Below are positions 40,268-48,996 of a DNA stretch of 64,000 bases, in pieces. The stretch's first letter is position 1. Each line of letters begins with the position of its first letter. A model generated the notes under the pieces. That model worked only from the letters and a program-made list of their open reading frames with translations. It made no database searches and was not told the DNA's origin. Both the position numbers and the translations under genes were made by a program. The DNA comes from Paradesulfitobacterium ferrireducens. GTDB taxonomy: Bacteria; Bacillota; Desulfitobacteriia; Desulfitobacteriales; Desulfitobacteriaceae. Where the stretch lies: positions 103,010 to 167,009 of the forward strand of contig NZ_JAFLRH010000022.1 of the NCBI RefSeq assembly GCF_017310645.1, in the 5' to 3' direction.

Positions 40268-40888
40268 GTGGATGCGAACAGGTTAGATGCCAAAGCGGCT
40301 TTTGCTTTCCTCTCTGAAGATGAATGTCTGGGGCCGGTGGTACGACGGTGGGGAATCTGTCCGTTTGAGCCCCACACAGAGTATTTTCGGGAGTTGTGTG
40401 AAAGCATCCTGGCCCAGCAGATTTCCGGGAAAGTCGCCCGCTCGTTAGCTGACCGCCTGCTGGCCCGAGTCCACCATAGACTTACTCCGGAAGTTTTAGT
40501 GAATGTGAGTCTCGACGAATTGCGGGCTCTGGGGATATCTGCACGGAAAGGAGAGACTCTGCATGCCTTGGCACAAGGCTGTCTTCAGGAACAGATTCCC
40601 TTGGAACGGCTTGGAGAACTCCCGGAAGAAGAAATCAGGGTGATTCTGACGAGAGTCAAAGGAATCGGGGACTGGACCGTGATGATGTTCCTGATTTTTT
40701 CCCTGAATCGCCCCCGGGTTATTCCGGCCTCAGATTTCGGAATTCGCAAGGCGATTCAGGGTTTGTACCGGCTGCCGGAGCTGCCTGCGCCCGATGCGGT
40801 CAAAGGGTATTTCCAGGCTTGGGCGCCGCATGAAACCGCCGCTGCCTGGTACCTCTGGCGGAGTTTGGAAAACGACGGCAGAGCCTAG
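40268..40888 (+). CDS. AlkA-like DNA-3-methyladenine glycosylase
   Basis: About 206 residues, HhH-GPD superfamily. It contains the helix SILAQQISGKVARSLADRLL, the hairpin VKGIGDWTVMMFLIF and the catalytic aspartate in IPASDFGIRKAI. It excises alkylated purines for base excision repair. GTG 40268 is favoured because GGGGAGAGGA lies 8 bases upstream; an upstream start at 40187 would overlap menG by 50 bases. Confidence 0.88.
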   Translation: MDANRLDAKAAFAFLSEDECLGPVVRRWGICPFEPHTEYFRELCESILAQQISGKVARSLADRLLARVHHRLTPEVLVNVSLDELRALGISARKGETLHALAQGCLQEQIPLERLGELPEEEIRVILTRVKGIGDWTVMMFLIFSLNRPRVIPASDFGIRKAIQGLYRLPELPAPDAVKGYFQAWAPHETAAAWYLWRSLENDGRA

Positions 40889-40957
40889 CCGATATCCGGT
40901 TAGATGGGGGTGGGCCTCTATAATACATAAGATGATAAGGTGGAGGAACTTTGCAAG

Positions 40958-41681
40958 ATGGCCACATCGAACACAATTATCTGGCTTAAACTTCGCACTT
41001 TGATTTTCGGTCATCCGCTTTCAACCCAGAATGCCGAGCATGCTAAGGTAGGAGTAGGGGGCGGAGTCCCGATTTTTGGCTCGGACATCATTTCTTCAGA
41101 GGGTTATATGGGAACAGTGGCTGCCATTTTAGTAATTGCTGCCAATACTCCGTTTGCCGGGCTCCCAATCTTATTAATCCTGATGGCCCGTGACAGCTAC
41201 GTGCCGCGCTATTTCAAAAACCTGGGGGACCGCTTAGTTTATAATACCGGAATTTGGCTGCTTCTCCTTGTATCCTTGACGCTTATTCTTATTTTTCAGG
41301 GAGATACGCACATGATGCTCTCCTTATACGCCATCGGGGTGCTATTGTCCTTTGCTTTGACCGGAATCGGCCTGGCCCTTCATACCTGGAAAACGAAAGA
41401 GCAAAGATGGGCTTCCGATTTTGGGATCTTTAGTTTTGGCGGAGTGGTTTCCTTCCTGGTGTTTTTGGTCTTTGCTTGAACAGCAGGGACGTTTTGAAAC
41501 GATTACCGTTGCAATTCCGGAATATGTCCCGGCTAAGCTGTGGCACAACCTTTTGCACAATCAAACCGGCCAACTGATCAAAGTCTTATTGCTTTTCCGT
41601 AAAAGCATTCTGGTGACGAGTGTACCCTACCACCATCAGTCCCGGCAAGAGTCGATCAGGGCTGTACCGCATTCAGTATAA
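40958..41681 (+). pseudogene. APC-family permease remnant with internal deletion and frameshift
   Basis: The N-terminal segment (FGHPLSTQNAEHAKVG, VPIFGSDIISSEGY) is the start of an APC amino-acid permease of about 600 residues. It jumps directly to a late membrane region (VAAILVIAANTPFAGLPILL, ARDSYVPRYFKNLGDRL) and ends at a TGA at 41479. The expected C terminus (ITVAIPEYVPAKLWHNLLHNQ, LLLFRKSILVTSVPYHH) continues in another frame to 41681. So about half of the gene has been lost and the rest is frameshifted. A strong GGTGGAGG ribosome binding site survives before ATG 40958. Confidence 0.85.
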
Positions 41682-41686
41682 AGAGC

Positions 41687-42895
41687 CTACCGGGCCGCGT
41701 GATGGGGAGAGTACGGAGCTTTAACGCCGGTTTTCTTAAAAGCGGTGTCCATGGCTTTAAGCGCCTGGTCAATGGTTTCATCGGCGTAGGTGACACAGAA
41801 ACGTACATGATTTTTTCCTTCCTCCCCAAATCCGCTTCCGGGAGCGACCACGACATTCCCTTCGTCTAAGAGAAAACGGGTAAATTCATCTCCGTCCATA
41901 TCAGCCGGTGCCGGAACCCAGAGATAAACTGTGGCTTTCGGCACTTTAAGTTTCCAGCCCCAGGAATTAAAGAATTCTACCAGGTGCATGAGCCGTTGCT
42001 TGTATGCCTGATTCTCCGCCATAAAGAAATGGGGTTTGGTGCTTAAGCGCAGGGCTTCGGCTCCTGCGTACTGAATCGGGTTAAATATGCCGGCGTTGAC
42101 ATGGGTCTCAATCACCTTCAGCCCTCTGACGATTTCAGCATTTCCCACTGCCACGGCCAAGCGCCAGCCAGCCATATGATAGGCTTTGGAAAAGGTGAAA
42201 AACTCCAGGGAGCGTTCCCTGCTTCCTGGCACGGACAACACACTGGGAGCGACATCCGGGTCAAATTTGGTCATAGCATAGGCATGGTCATTGACCAGGA
42301 TGATATCAAAATCCCGGGCAAACTCCAAGGCTTCCTGCCAAAAACCCGGTGAGACCGTGACGGCTGTTGGGTTATTCGGGTAGTTCAGAAACATGAGCTT
42401 GGCTTGGCGGGCGACGTCCGTGGGAATTTCCCGGAAATCCGGCAGGTAATCCGGTTCCCTGAGCGGCATCAAATGGGGCTTGCCCCCTGCCAGGATGACA
42501 CCGGTGCGATAGCTGGGAAAGGCCGGATCGGGAACTAAGGCGATGTCTCCCGGGTCAAGCCAGGCCTGGCAGAAATGCACGATGCCTTCTTTTGAACCCA
42601 TAAGGGGAAGGATTTCATGCTCCGGGTCCAGGGTTACTCCATGCTGGGTTTGATACCAGGATGCGGTCTGCTCGCGCAGCAGTTTGAGGCCGTCAAAATC
42701 CGGATAGTGGTGGTTTAAGGGTTCGACGGCCTGCTCCCGCAGAACTACCACCACATTAGGATGGGCCGGACGGTCAGGGTCTGATTTCGAAAGCACGATT
42801 AAGTCTTGTCCCTGTGCGCTTTTTTCGTGAATCAGCTGATCCAGTTGAGCAAATAGGTATGGGGGAAGGTGTTTTAATTTTTCTGAGTGTTTCAT
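41687..42895 (-). CDS. Class I/II aminotransferase (LL-diaminopimelate aminotransferase-like)
   Basis: 402-residue PLP enzyme. The N-terminal pocket is seen in IVLSKSDPDRPAHP, and SKEGIVHFCQAWLDPGDIALVPDPAFPSY is split by the cofactor-binding region. LNYPNNPTAV, the PLP lysine in FFTFSKAYHMAGWR, and VAPGSGFGEEGKNHVRFC near the end are conserved. It resembles DapL and related fold-type-I enzymes. The substrate is not certain by eye: LL-DAP or an aromatic/branched amino acid is possible. It stands alone and converges on the permease remnant. Confidence 0.85.
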   Translation of the reverse strand: MKHSEKLKHLPPYLFAQLDQLIHEKSAQGQDLIVLSKSDPDRPAHPNVVVVLREQAVEPLNHHYPDFDGLKLLREQTASWYQTQHGVTLDPEHEILPLMGSKEGIVHFCQAWLDPGDIALVPDPAFPSYRTGVILAGGKPHLMPLREPDYLPDFREIPTDVARQAKLMFLNYPNNPTAVTVSPGFWQEALEFARDFDIILVNDHAYAMTKFDPDVAPSVLSVPGSRERSLEFFTFSKAYHMAGWRLAVAVGNAEIVRGLKVIETHVNAGIFNPIQYAGAEALRLSTKPHFFMAENQAYKQRLMHLVEFFNSWGWKLKVPKATVYLWVPAPADMDGDEFTRFLLDEGNVVVAPGSGFGEEGKNHVRFCVTYADETIDQALKAMDTAFKKTGVKAPYSPHHAAR

Positions 42896-43063
42896 AGTAT
42901 AACCCCTGCTTTTCTAAATGATGATTTAATGATTTGTCGTTAGTTTGTGCATCGATAAGAATGCTATAAGTGGGATTTTAAGGGTAAAATATGTTCTGGT
43001 GCGCATGATTTTAAGGGATTCGTTCAAACTAAAGCGTGACTAAACGATTAAGGAGGAATTCAG

Positions 43064-43486
43064 ATGAAAGTACGGGATATCATGACGTCAGAGGTTCAGT
43101 GCGCCACTCCTAATTCAACTTTGATGGATGTGGCGAAGATGATGAAACAAGAGGATATTGGTTCTGTACCGGTGTGTGAGCAGGACCGTTTACTGGGGAT
43201 GGTTACGGACCGGGATATTGTGATCCGGGCCGTGGCCATGGGGCACGATGTAAATTCTATGAAAGCCTCGGAAGTCATGAGCAAAAATGTCACGACGATT
43301 GGCGCGGATGCGGATATCCATGAAGCGGCCGATCTCATGTCCAGTAAGCAAATCCGGCGTCTCCCGGTGGTTGAGCAAGGAATACTTATCGGAATCATCG
43401 CTTTGGGTGATTTAGCGGTCGAGCAGATCCATGTGGACGAGGCGGGAGAAGCTCTCAGTGACATTTCTCAAGGGGTTCACCACTAA
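43064..43486 (+). CDS. Tandem CBS-domain protein
   Basis: 140 residues comprising two CBS motifs. The first is VRDIMTSEVQCATPNSTLMD to GMVTDRDIVIRAVA; the second is SEVMSKNVTTIGADADIHEA to GIIALGDLAV. A pair folds into an adenine-nucleotide-sensing module. AAGGAGG precedes ATG 43064. There is no enzymatic domain, so it is a free-standing sensor with an unknown partner. Confidence 0.92.
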   Translation: MKVRDIMTSEVQCATPNSTLMDVAKMMKQEDIGSVPVCEQDRLLGMVTDRDIVIRAVAMGHDVNSMKASEVMSKNVTTIGADADIHEAADLMSSKQIRRLPVVEQGILIGIIALGDLAVEQIHVDEAGEALSDISQGVHH

Positions 43487-43556
43487 GTTGGAGAAGCACT
43501 GTCGGCAAAGCGGGAAATCTTATTGATAACCGACTTTGACAGCAGCTTTTAATAAG

Positions 43557-43600
43557 GAAGAGCGTTTGGCCTAAAGGCGGCTGAACGCTCTTCTATTTGT
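43557..43600 (+). terminator. Rho-independent terminator after CBS gene
   Basis: GAAGAGCGTT pairs with AACGCTCTTC around a 17-base loop, followed by TATTTG. Confidence 0.8.
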
Positions 43601-43683
43601 CGCTATTCTTGCATTTTTTGAGAAACGGTTTAGGTGATGTGATATAATTCGTAATAACAAGGTTTCAGGTGGAGGGGATCAAC

Positions 43684-44079
43684 ATGTCTATAGAAATCGG
43701 GCAAATCGGCCGAGCTGAGACAATTGTAACGGTACTTAATACGGCGAAGGCTTTGGGAAGCGGGCTGGTTGAGGTATTCGCCACACCGGCTATGGTAGCA
43801 CTGATGGAAGAGGCTGCAGTTCATGCACTTAACCTAGGACCGGAAGAATCAAGTGTCGGTACAGCACTTGAGATCAGGCATTTAGCTGCCACTCCCCTAG
43901 GCTTAAAGGTGTGGGCGGTTGCCGAGGTGATAGAAATTGATCGCCGCCGTTTAGTCTTTAAGGTCGAAGCTTATGATGAAAAAGAAAAGATCGGGGAAGG
44001 CAGGCATGAGCGATTCATAATTGACAGTGCTAAATTCTTGGAAAAGGTGAATGCCAAAAGAGAGGAACAGGGAGCCTAA
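43684..44079 (+). CDS. Hotdog-fold thioesterase (FlK-like)
   Basis: 131-residue thioesterase family protein. It has VEVFATPAMVALMEEAAVHAL, in which Thr and Glu of the FlK-type active site are recognisable, and GEGRHERFII with the histidine. The substrate is probably a short acyl-CoA; it could detoxify or recycle CoA esters. ATG 43684 has GGTGGAGGGG upstream. It ends at the A of the next gene's ATG (TAATG overlap), so the two are coupled. Confidence 0.85.
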   Translation: MSIEIGQIGRAETIVTVLNTAKALGSGLVEVFATPAMVALMEEAAVHALNLGPEESSVGTALEIRHLAATPLGLKVWAVAEVIEIDRRRLVFKVEAYDEKEKIGEGRHERFIIDSAKFLEKVNAKREEQGA

Positions 44080-44708
44080 TGCACTCGGATCATTTCTTTG
44101 TTGTTCCTGAAACTAGAACCTGGGAACAGGTGATTGATAAGTCGCGCTTTATTGGGATAGCAACCCCGGTTGCCAATAGCCAGGAAATTGAGGATGCGTT
44201 TCAAGCCGTTCGGGAACAATACCCGAATGCCCGCCACTATGTTTATGCCTACCGTTTAAAGGAAGGACTGCTTGAGAGAGCCTCAGATGACGGGGAACCG
44301 CAAGGTACAGGCGGACGGCCGATTTTAGATGTACTGCAACATAAACAGATCTGGAATGTATTGGTGATTGTCGTGCGCTATTTTGGAGGTATTCTGCTGG
44401 GGACAGGGGGGCTAACCCGGGCGTATGGGTCCACGGCGCGCGAGGTCTTGGAACTTGCACCCCTTAAAATGCTGCAGCCGTTTGTGGTATTTCAGCTCAA
44501 AATTTCGTATGCCTGGTACGACCAGCTTAGATACCATTTGAGCCAGCGCGGGTGGGAGACCGGCAAGGAAACTTTCCTGGAATTCATTGAACTGGAAGTG
44601 TATATCCCTTTGGCAGAAGCTGAAGGGTTCGGAAAGTGGCTGACTGAGCTGACTGCTGGGCAAGTCGCTTGGGAAAGAGACGCTGAAGTCTGGCGCCCCG
44701 GGAATTAG
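44079..44708 (+). CDS. YigZ/IMPACT family protein
   Basis: 209 residues. The UPF0029 domain shows SRFIGIATPV, HYVYAYRL, ASDDGEPQGTGGRPILDVL and VVRYFGGILLGTGGLTRAYG, which is the family signature. The C-terminal DUF1949 ferredoxin-like domain follows (about 135-200). Bacterial YigZ may bind nucleic acid or ribosomes; the exact role is not established. Confidence 0.93.
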   Translation: MHSDHFFVVPETRTWEQVIDKSRFIGIATPVANSQEIEDAFQAVREQYPNARHYVYAYRLKEGLLERASDDGEPQGTGGRPILDVLQHKQIWNVLVIVVRYFGGILLGTGGLTRAYGSTAREVLELAPLKMLQPFVVFQLKISYAWYDQLRYHLSQRGWETGKETFLEFIELEVYIPLAEAEGFGKWLTELTAGQVAWERDAEVWRPGN

Positions 44709-44737
44709 GGATAGAAAGAAGTGGATAAGGCCACACT

Positions 44738-46126
44738 ATGAGCCTAAGGTGGTGGTCTTCCTTGTTTACGCTGGCTCATTGGGTTTTTTTAGGTTTTATT
44801 GCAGCCATCATTGCCAGTCTGATTGCGCGCAAACAACCGATATTGCCCGGAGTCTTGGGAATTCTGGCGGTGGGGCTGGCGGAGACGCTCAATCTTCCCG
44901 GAGCCCTTGAAATCATGTTTCGCGCCCTTTTACTTTCCATGCAGAATCTTTTGACCATCATCTTATTAATCGGGATGGTGGTGGCCCTGACGAAACTGCT
45001 GCAGGATAGTGGGGCCGATGTGATCCTGACCCGCCCTTTGCAAAACTTACGGGGACCGGTCATCAGTTATTGGGTTTTGGGAATCTCGATGTGGGTCATG
45101 ACCTTGCTCCTATGGCCGACACCTGCTGTAACCTTGTTGGGAGCGGTGTTGGTGCCGACCTTGCGTCAATCCGGTCTGAATCCTATGGCATTAGCAATGA
45201 GTTTGTCAATTTTCGGAGAGGGGCTTGGTCTTTCAGGTGATTTTGTAATCCAAGGAGCGCCCTCTTTGTTAAGCAAAGCAACTGGGCTGCCCTTAGCCAG
45301 AGTACTGGAGGCGCTGTGGCCTCTGGTATTGATCAGCGGCCTGGCTGCAGTGGTGGTCGGAGATTGGCGGCAAAGGCGTTTGTATAAGTTACAAGGCACC
45401 CCAAGTGTTTCGCAACAAGGACTCAGGAATAATGGTTCAACACACCAAAAAACGGACCCTAAGGCCCGTATTATCGGATATCTGGTACTCGGCGGATATG
45501 CTGTGACGATTGCGATTTTAATTGCCGGAAAAATCAAAGGGGACGGAGCCAGTGCCATTACCGGAGGAGTCACCCTAATCATTTTGATTCTGAGCACACT
45601 CATGAAAGACCGGGGGAAAGCGTTTTCCACATTTGTGGAATATGTCAGGCACGGGTTGCGCTTTTCAATTAGCACATTCACCCCGATTATTATAATGGCC
45701 GGATTTTTTTTCATGGGCACTGCCACCGGCACTTTTGCCGTTTTTAACCGCCAGGAACCGGGATTTTTCAGTGATTATGCCACCACGCTCGCGCAGGTGT
45801 TCCCGTTCAATAAATGGCTGGCCGGGGTGTTTGTGATGCTGACTGCGATGCTCGGTTCAATGGATGGATCGGGTTTTTCCGGGCTGCCGCTCACCGGAGG
45901 AATCGCTGTTGCTTTTAGTCATGCGGCCGGTCTGCCTTTAGCTCCTTTGGCAGTCTTAGGCCAAATTACAGCAGTCTGGACGGGTGCAGTCCTGATTCCC
46001 TGGGGGTTTGCTGCGGTGACGGCCGCAGTGGCCGGAGTGGAAGCCCAGAAATTAGTTAAGTATAATCTTCCTTCTTACTTTACGGCTTTAGCGGTGGCTT
46101 ATTTCTGGACCATGATGAGGTTATAA
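44738..46126 (+). CDS. Multipass membrane protein, probable transporter
   Basis: 462 residues with about 11-12 hydrophobic segments. Conserved-looking stretches are ARKQPILPGVLGILAVGLAE, LWPTPAVTLLGAVLVP, FGEGLGLSGDFVIQGAPSLL and FMGTATGTFAVF. The overall plan (two halves, each with re-entrant glycine-rich segments) resembles ion-transporter or ArsB/NhaD/CitM superfamily carriers. I do not recognise the family. It is 28 bases after yigZ and converges with the GGDEF gene, their stops one base apart. Confidence 0.75.
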   Translation: MSLRWWSSLFTLAHWVFLGFIAAIIASLIARKQPILPGVLGILAVGLAETLNLPGALEIMFRALLLSMQNLLTIILLIGMVVALTKLLQDSGADVILTRPLQNLRGPVISYWVLGISMWVMTLLLWPTPAVTLLGAVLVPTLRQSGLNPMALAMSLSIFGEGLGLSGDFVIQGAPSLLSKATGLPLARVLEALWPLVLISGLAAVVVGDWRQRRLYKLQGTPSVSQQGLRNNGSTHQKTDPKARIIGYLVLGGYAVTIAILIAGKIKGDGASAITGGVTLIILILSTLMKDRGKAFSTFVEYVRHGLRFSISTFTPIIIMAGFFFMGTATGTFAVFNRQEPGFFSDYATTLAQVFPFNKWLAGVFVMLTAMLGSMDGSGFSGLPLTGGIAVAFSHAAGLPLAPLAVLGQITAVWTGAVLIPWGFAAVTAAVAGVEAQKLVKYNLPSYFTALAVAYFWTMMRL

Positions 46127-46127
46127 C

Positions 46128-47180
46128 TTATTCTAATATACTTTGGTTGCGTCCCGTATTCTTGGCCCGGTATAGCGCATGGTCCGCGCGGGCAATAAAT
46201 GAAGTCACGGTATCCTCCGGACGCCATAAAGTGGCACCGATACTTACGGTAATGGAAACATCCTCCTGATTGTCAGGGTTGATAATTCTGGTGAATTCAA
46301 TGAGGTTGCGAACTTTTTCACTGATTGACTTAATGCTCTCGGTTGTGGCATCCGGTACCAGAAGGACAAATTCTTCCCCACCGTAACGGGCCAAGATATC
46401 CTCTTCGCGCAAATGACTCGCTAAGATCTTCACAACGGTCTTGAGCGCGGTATCCCCAAATTGGTGGCCATAGCGGTCGTTGAAGCTCTTGAAATTATCT
46501 ACATCGAGAATGAGCAAGCCGAGGGAGGCGTGAGGCTGGCGTCTTTGACAAAGAGATATTTGCTCACGCAATCTCTTTTGAAAATACCGGTAGTTGTATA
46601 TTTCCGTTAAGCCGTCTGTGATCGAATCTCTTTGGACGATGGCATAGAGCAGGGCATTGTGCAGGGCTGAGGCTGCGTAACCGGCCAGTGTTTCCAGAAA
46701 CTCCATTTGGGCCGGGGTTATTTCCGCTTGGCGAATGGAATGAATGTTGATACACCCTATTTTACGCTGAGCATTTAAAAGCGGCAGGCAGCAAACCAAT
46801 CCCCACGGGTCTTCATGGTTGGGCCTGGGGTTATAATACGTTTTCTCATTCCCGACAACCTGTCTAATAAATGAGTAATCGTAGTGGGGTGGGAGCTTGG
46901 GATAAGGGGTTGAAGAATCAAAAATCCCAATGACTTCAAACGATTTGTCCAGATCCACACATAGACAGACAGTCACCTTTTCCACCGCGACCAAAGCAGA
47001 GATGGCACTGATAATATTATTGGCAATAACCCGTGTATCGAGAGAGGAGTTCAAAGCTCTGACAATTTCAAGCAGAACATGGGTGTAGAGATGAACTTCT
47101 TCTAACCGGGTTTCAAGAAAGTGAATTTTTTCCTGCAGTTGTTTCACGGTCTGGTCAGATGGTGAATTTCTGTCCGGCAT
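46128..47180 (-). CDS. GAF-GGDEF diguanylate cyclase
   Basis: 350 residues. A short N-terminal coiled coil (KQLQEKIHFLETRLEEV) is followed by a GAF-like sensor (about 45-185) and a C-terminal GGDEF domain (about 190-348). The active-site motif is RYGGEEFVLL, and the inhibitory I-site RxxD is present as REED five residues before it. So it should make c-di-GMP with product inhibition. The metal-binding LILDVDNFKSFND motif is intact. It lacks membrane segments and is probably cytoplasmic. Confidence 0.93.
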   Translation of the reverse strand: MPDRNSPSDQTVKQLQEKIHFLETRLEEVHLYTHVLLEIVRALNSSLDTRVIANNIISAISALVAVEKVTVCLCVDLDKSFEVIGIFDSSTPYPKLPPHYDYSFIRQVVGNEKTYYNPRPNHEDPWGLVCCLPLLNAQRKIGCINIHSIRQAEITPAQMEFLETLAGYAASALHNALLYAIVQRDSITDGLTEIYNYRYFQKRLREQISLCQRRQPHASLGLLILDVDNFKSFNDRYGHQFGDTALKTVVKILASHLREEDILARYGGEEFVLLVPDATTESIKSISEKVRNLIEFTRIINPDNQEDVSITVSIGATLWRPEDTVTSFIARADHALYRAKNTGRNQSILE

Positions 47181-47434
47181 AGCAAGCCTCCGCCCACAGA
47201 CTATTACTTTCTAAATAGCCAAGAAATCCCACGTTGCCGATGCTATTTATTATTCTCTGCAAACCCTGATATTCCTCTACCCAATTATATTTTTCATGAG
47301 TCAATCTTAAAAGCTATTTCATCAAATTCTGAAGGTTTTCACGGTATATACTAGGATATTTGCACTACATAGAAGGAGAAAGCTTGAGAACTGTCGAATA
47401 ATTCGAGGGAGAGAAAGTAAGGAGGGGAACTCTC

Positions 47435-48193
47435 ATTTTAGTTTATGAAGTTGCTGTAGCTGCAGGCAGCATCCCTTTTATTGTGCTTTTAAATAGATTG
47501 GCAACCGGGTTCGGTTTTCGGAAGAAAGATGGGTTGTTTATTGGCTTTGTCCTGACTGCAGAAGTAATGCTCCTCCCTTTGGCCCTGCGTTATAACTTTG
47601 TCTTGTGGTGGCTGGGAATTACAGCCTTAACAACTATTTCGCCCGCGTTTTGGCGGAAGGCCGATACTCCGCCGGCATCGGAAGAAATAATTTCGGAGAA
47701 ATCCATGCCGGCGAATTTGAATGAAGAAAAGCTATCTCAGGCAATGGCTGAAACAGTCCCAACAGTGGAACTTGAGCAGATGACAGAGACGGAGTCAGAG
47801 CAGATGACCGAACCGGAGACAGAGCTTGAGATGATTGTTGAATCTGAAATACGCACCGAGTCGTCTCAAACAAACGCTGAAGCTGAGCCAATGGCCGAGC
47901 CTGAGCCGGAGATTACTTTAGAAGACCTGATTAATTGCGGATTTGCGGCCAAAAATGCCGGACGCTTTCAATCAGCGGCGGAGTGGTTTACCCGTGCTCT
48001 GAGTTTGCATCCGGAACCGGATTTGGCATTTTACTTAATTATGGATGCGTGCAGCCTGTGGCTGACTGTGAATAAAAGAGATCAGGCCCAAGGACTGCTA
48101 ATGCATTATTGGCCGGAGTATGAACGGCTTCTTGCACATGAGCAACGGACTCAATTAAGTGCCTGGCTAAGTAAGGAGAACCTGCTTGGCTAA
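47435..48193 (+). CDS. Hypothetical membrane-anchored protein with acidic linker and TPR-like tail
   Basis: About 252 residues if translated from ATT 47435, or 236 from GTG 47483. AAGGAGGGG lies 8 bases before ATT 47435, while GTG 47483 has no ribosome binding site; the extension (LVYEVAVAAGSIPFIVLLN) adds a membrane segment. Two further hydrophobic stretches follow (LFIGFVLTAEVMLLPLAL, FVLWWLGITALTTI), then an acidic Glu-Met-Thr rich linker with repeats (TETESEQMTEPE). The C terminus (GFAAKNAGRFQSAAEWFTRAL) looks like one TPR-like helix pair. Function unknown. Confidence 0.65.
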   Translation: MLVYEVAVAAGSIPFIVLLNRLATGFGFRKKDGLFIGFVLTAEVMLLPLALRYNFVLWWLGITALTTISPAFWRKADTPPASEEIISEKSMPANLNEEKLSQAMAETVPTVELEQMTETESEQMTEPETELEMIVESEIRTESSQTNAEAEPMAEPEPEITLEDLINCGFAAKNAGRFQSAAEWFTRALSLHPEPDLAFYLIMDACSLWLTVNKRDQAQGLLMHYWPEYERLLAHEQRTQLSAWLSKENLLG

Positions 48194-48242
48194 GAACTAA
48201 TATATTTTTACTTTATTTTAATTTTAGAGGAGGAATTTGCCC

Positions 48243-48983
48243 ATGAAGCCGACCCGTGAGATTATTGGTTTAAGAATTATCAGCGTTGCCGATGGTACCC
48301 AAGTAGGACAGATCAAGGACTATGTGCTCAATCCCCAGACAGGTACGGTGGATTTCTTTATCACTGACCAAGCTTCAGACTATTTCGGTGCTAAAGTCAT
48401 TGCTTTTAGTGATGTGGTTGGACTAGGAGAATTTGCCTTAACCATTCCGGATCCGAAAGTAATTCAGGATGTCGCTCACAACCTGAATGTCCAAGAACTG
48501 CTCCGTCAAGATGTGCGTGTCATTGGCACCAAGGTTTTGACCAAGAAAGGTCAGTTAATTGGGGAAACGCAAGAATTCTTAATTCATGAAGAGAGTGCTA
48601 AAATCGAGCAATGTATCTTTGTTGACAGTGACGGCAGCCAGCATCAGGTTAATTCAGAACAAGTCATTACCTTCGGCAAGGAACTGCTCATTGTAGATGA
48701 CCTGCTTCCGGCTGCTGCTGCCTTGGCTAATGCAACGGCTCCTGCAGCTGCGTTTGTCCAGGAAGAGAAAGATTCTTCCAATACCGATGATACGGACGGC
48801 GGCTTTAACTTATTTGAGCAGCGCCAATTGCAATATTTTGTCGGCAAAAGCGTGGACAAGGATATCACTCTGGACAATGGAGAAGTATTGCCCGTAGGCC
48901 AGCCAATGAGCGAAGATACCATCAGGAAAATTACATCACGTTCGACATTGATGGAAATTACCTCTTACTTAAGCAAGAACTGA
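48243..48983 (+). CDS. Tandem PRC-barrel domain protein
   Basis: About 246 residues. Two PRC-barrel units are visible: IIGLRIISVADGTQVGQIKDY (about 7-75) and VIGTKVLTKKGQLIGETQEF (about 92-165). An Ala-rich linker and a conserved C terminus (YFVGKSVDKDITLDNGEVLP) follow. PRC barrels mediate binding in photosynthetic, RNA-processing and sporulation proteins. The partner here is unknown. GAGGAGGA precedes ATG 48243. It is followed 13 bases later by vanW. Confidence 0.85.
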   Translation: MKPTREIIGLRIISVADGTQVGQIKDYVLNPQTGTVDFFITDQASDYFGAKVIAFSDVVGLGEFALTIPDPKVIQDVAHNLNVQELLRQDVRVIGTKVLTKKGQLIGETQEFLIHEESAKIEQCIFVDSDGSQHQVNSEQVITFGKELLIVDDLLPAAAALANATAPAAAFVQEEKDSSNTDDTDGGFNLFEQRQLQYFVGKSVDKDITLDNGEVLPVGQPMSEDTIRKITSRSTLMEITSYLSKN

Positions 48984-48996
48984 TCCTTTTAGGAAA

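Noticed and set aside
41421..41681. Independent 86-residue gene
   Set aside because: Its latter part matches the C terminus of an APC permease, so it belongs to the eroded permease gene.
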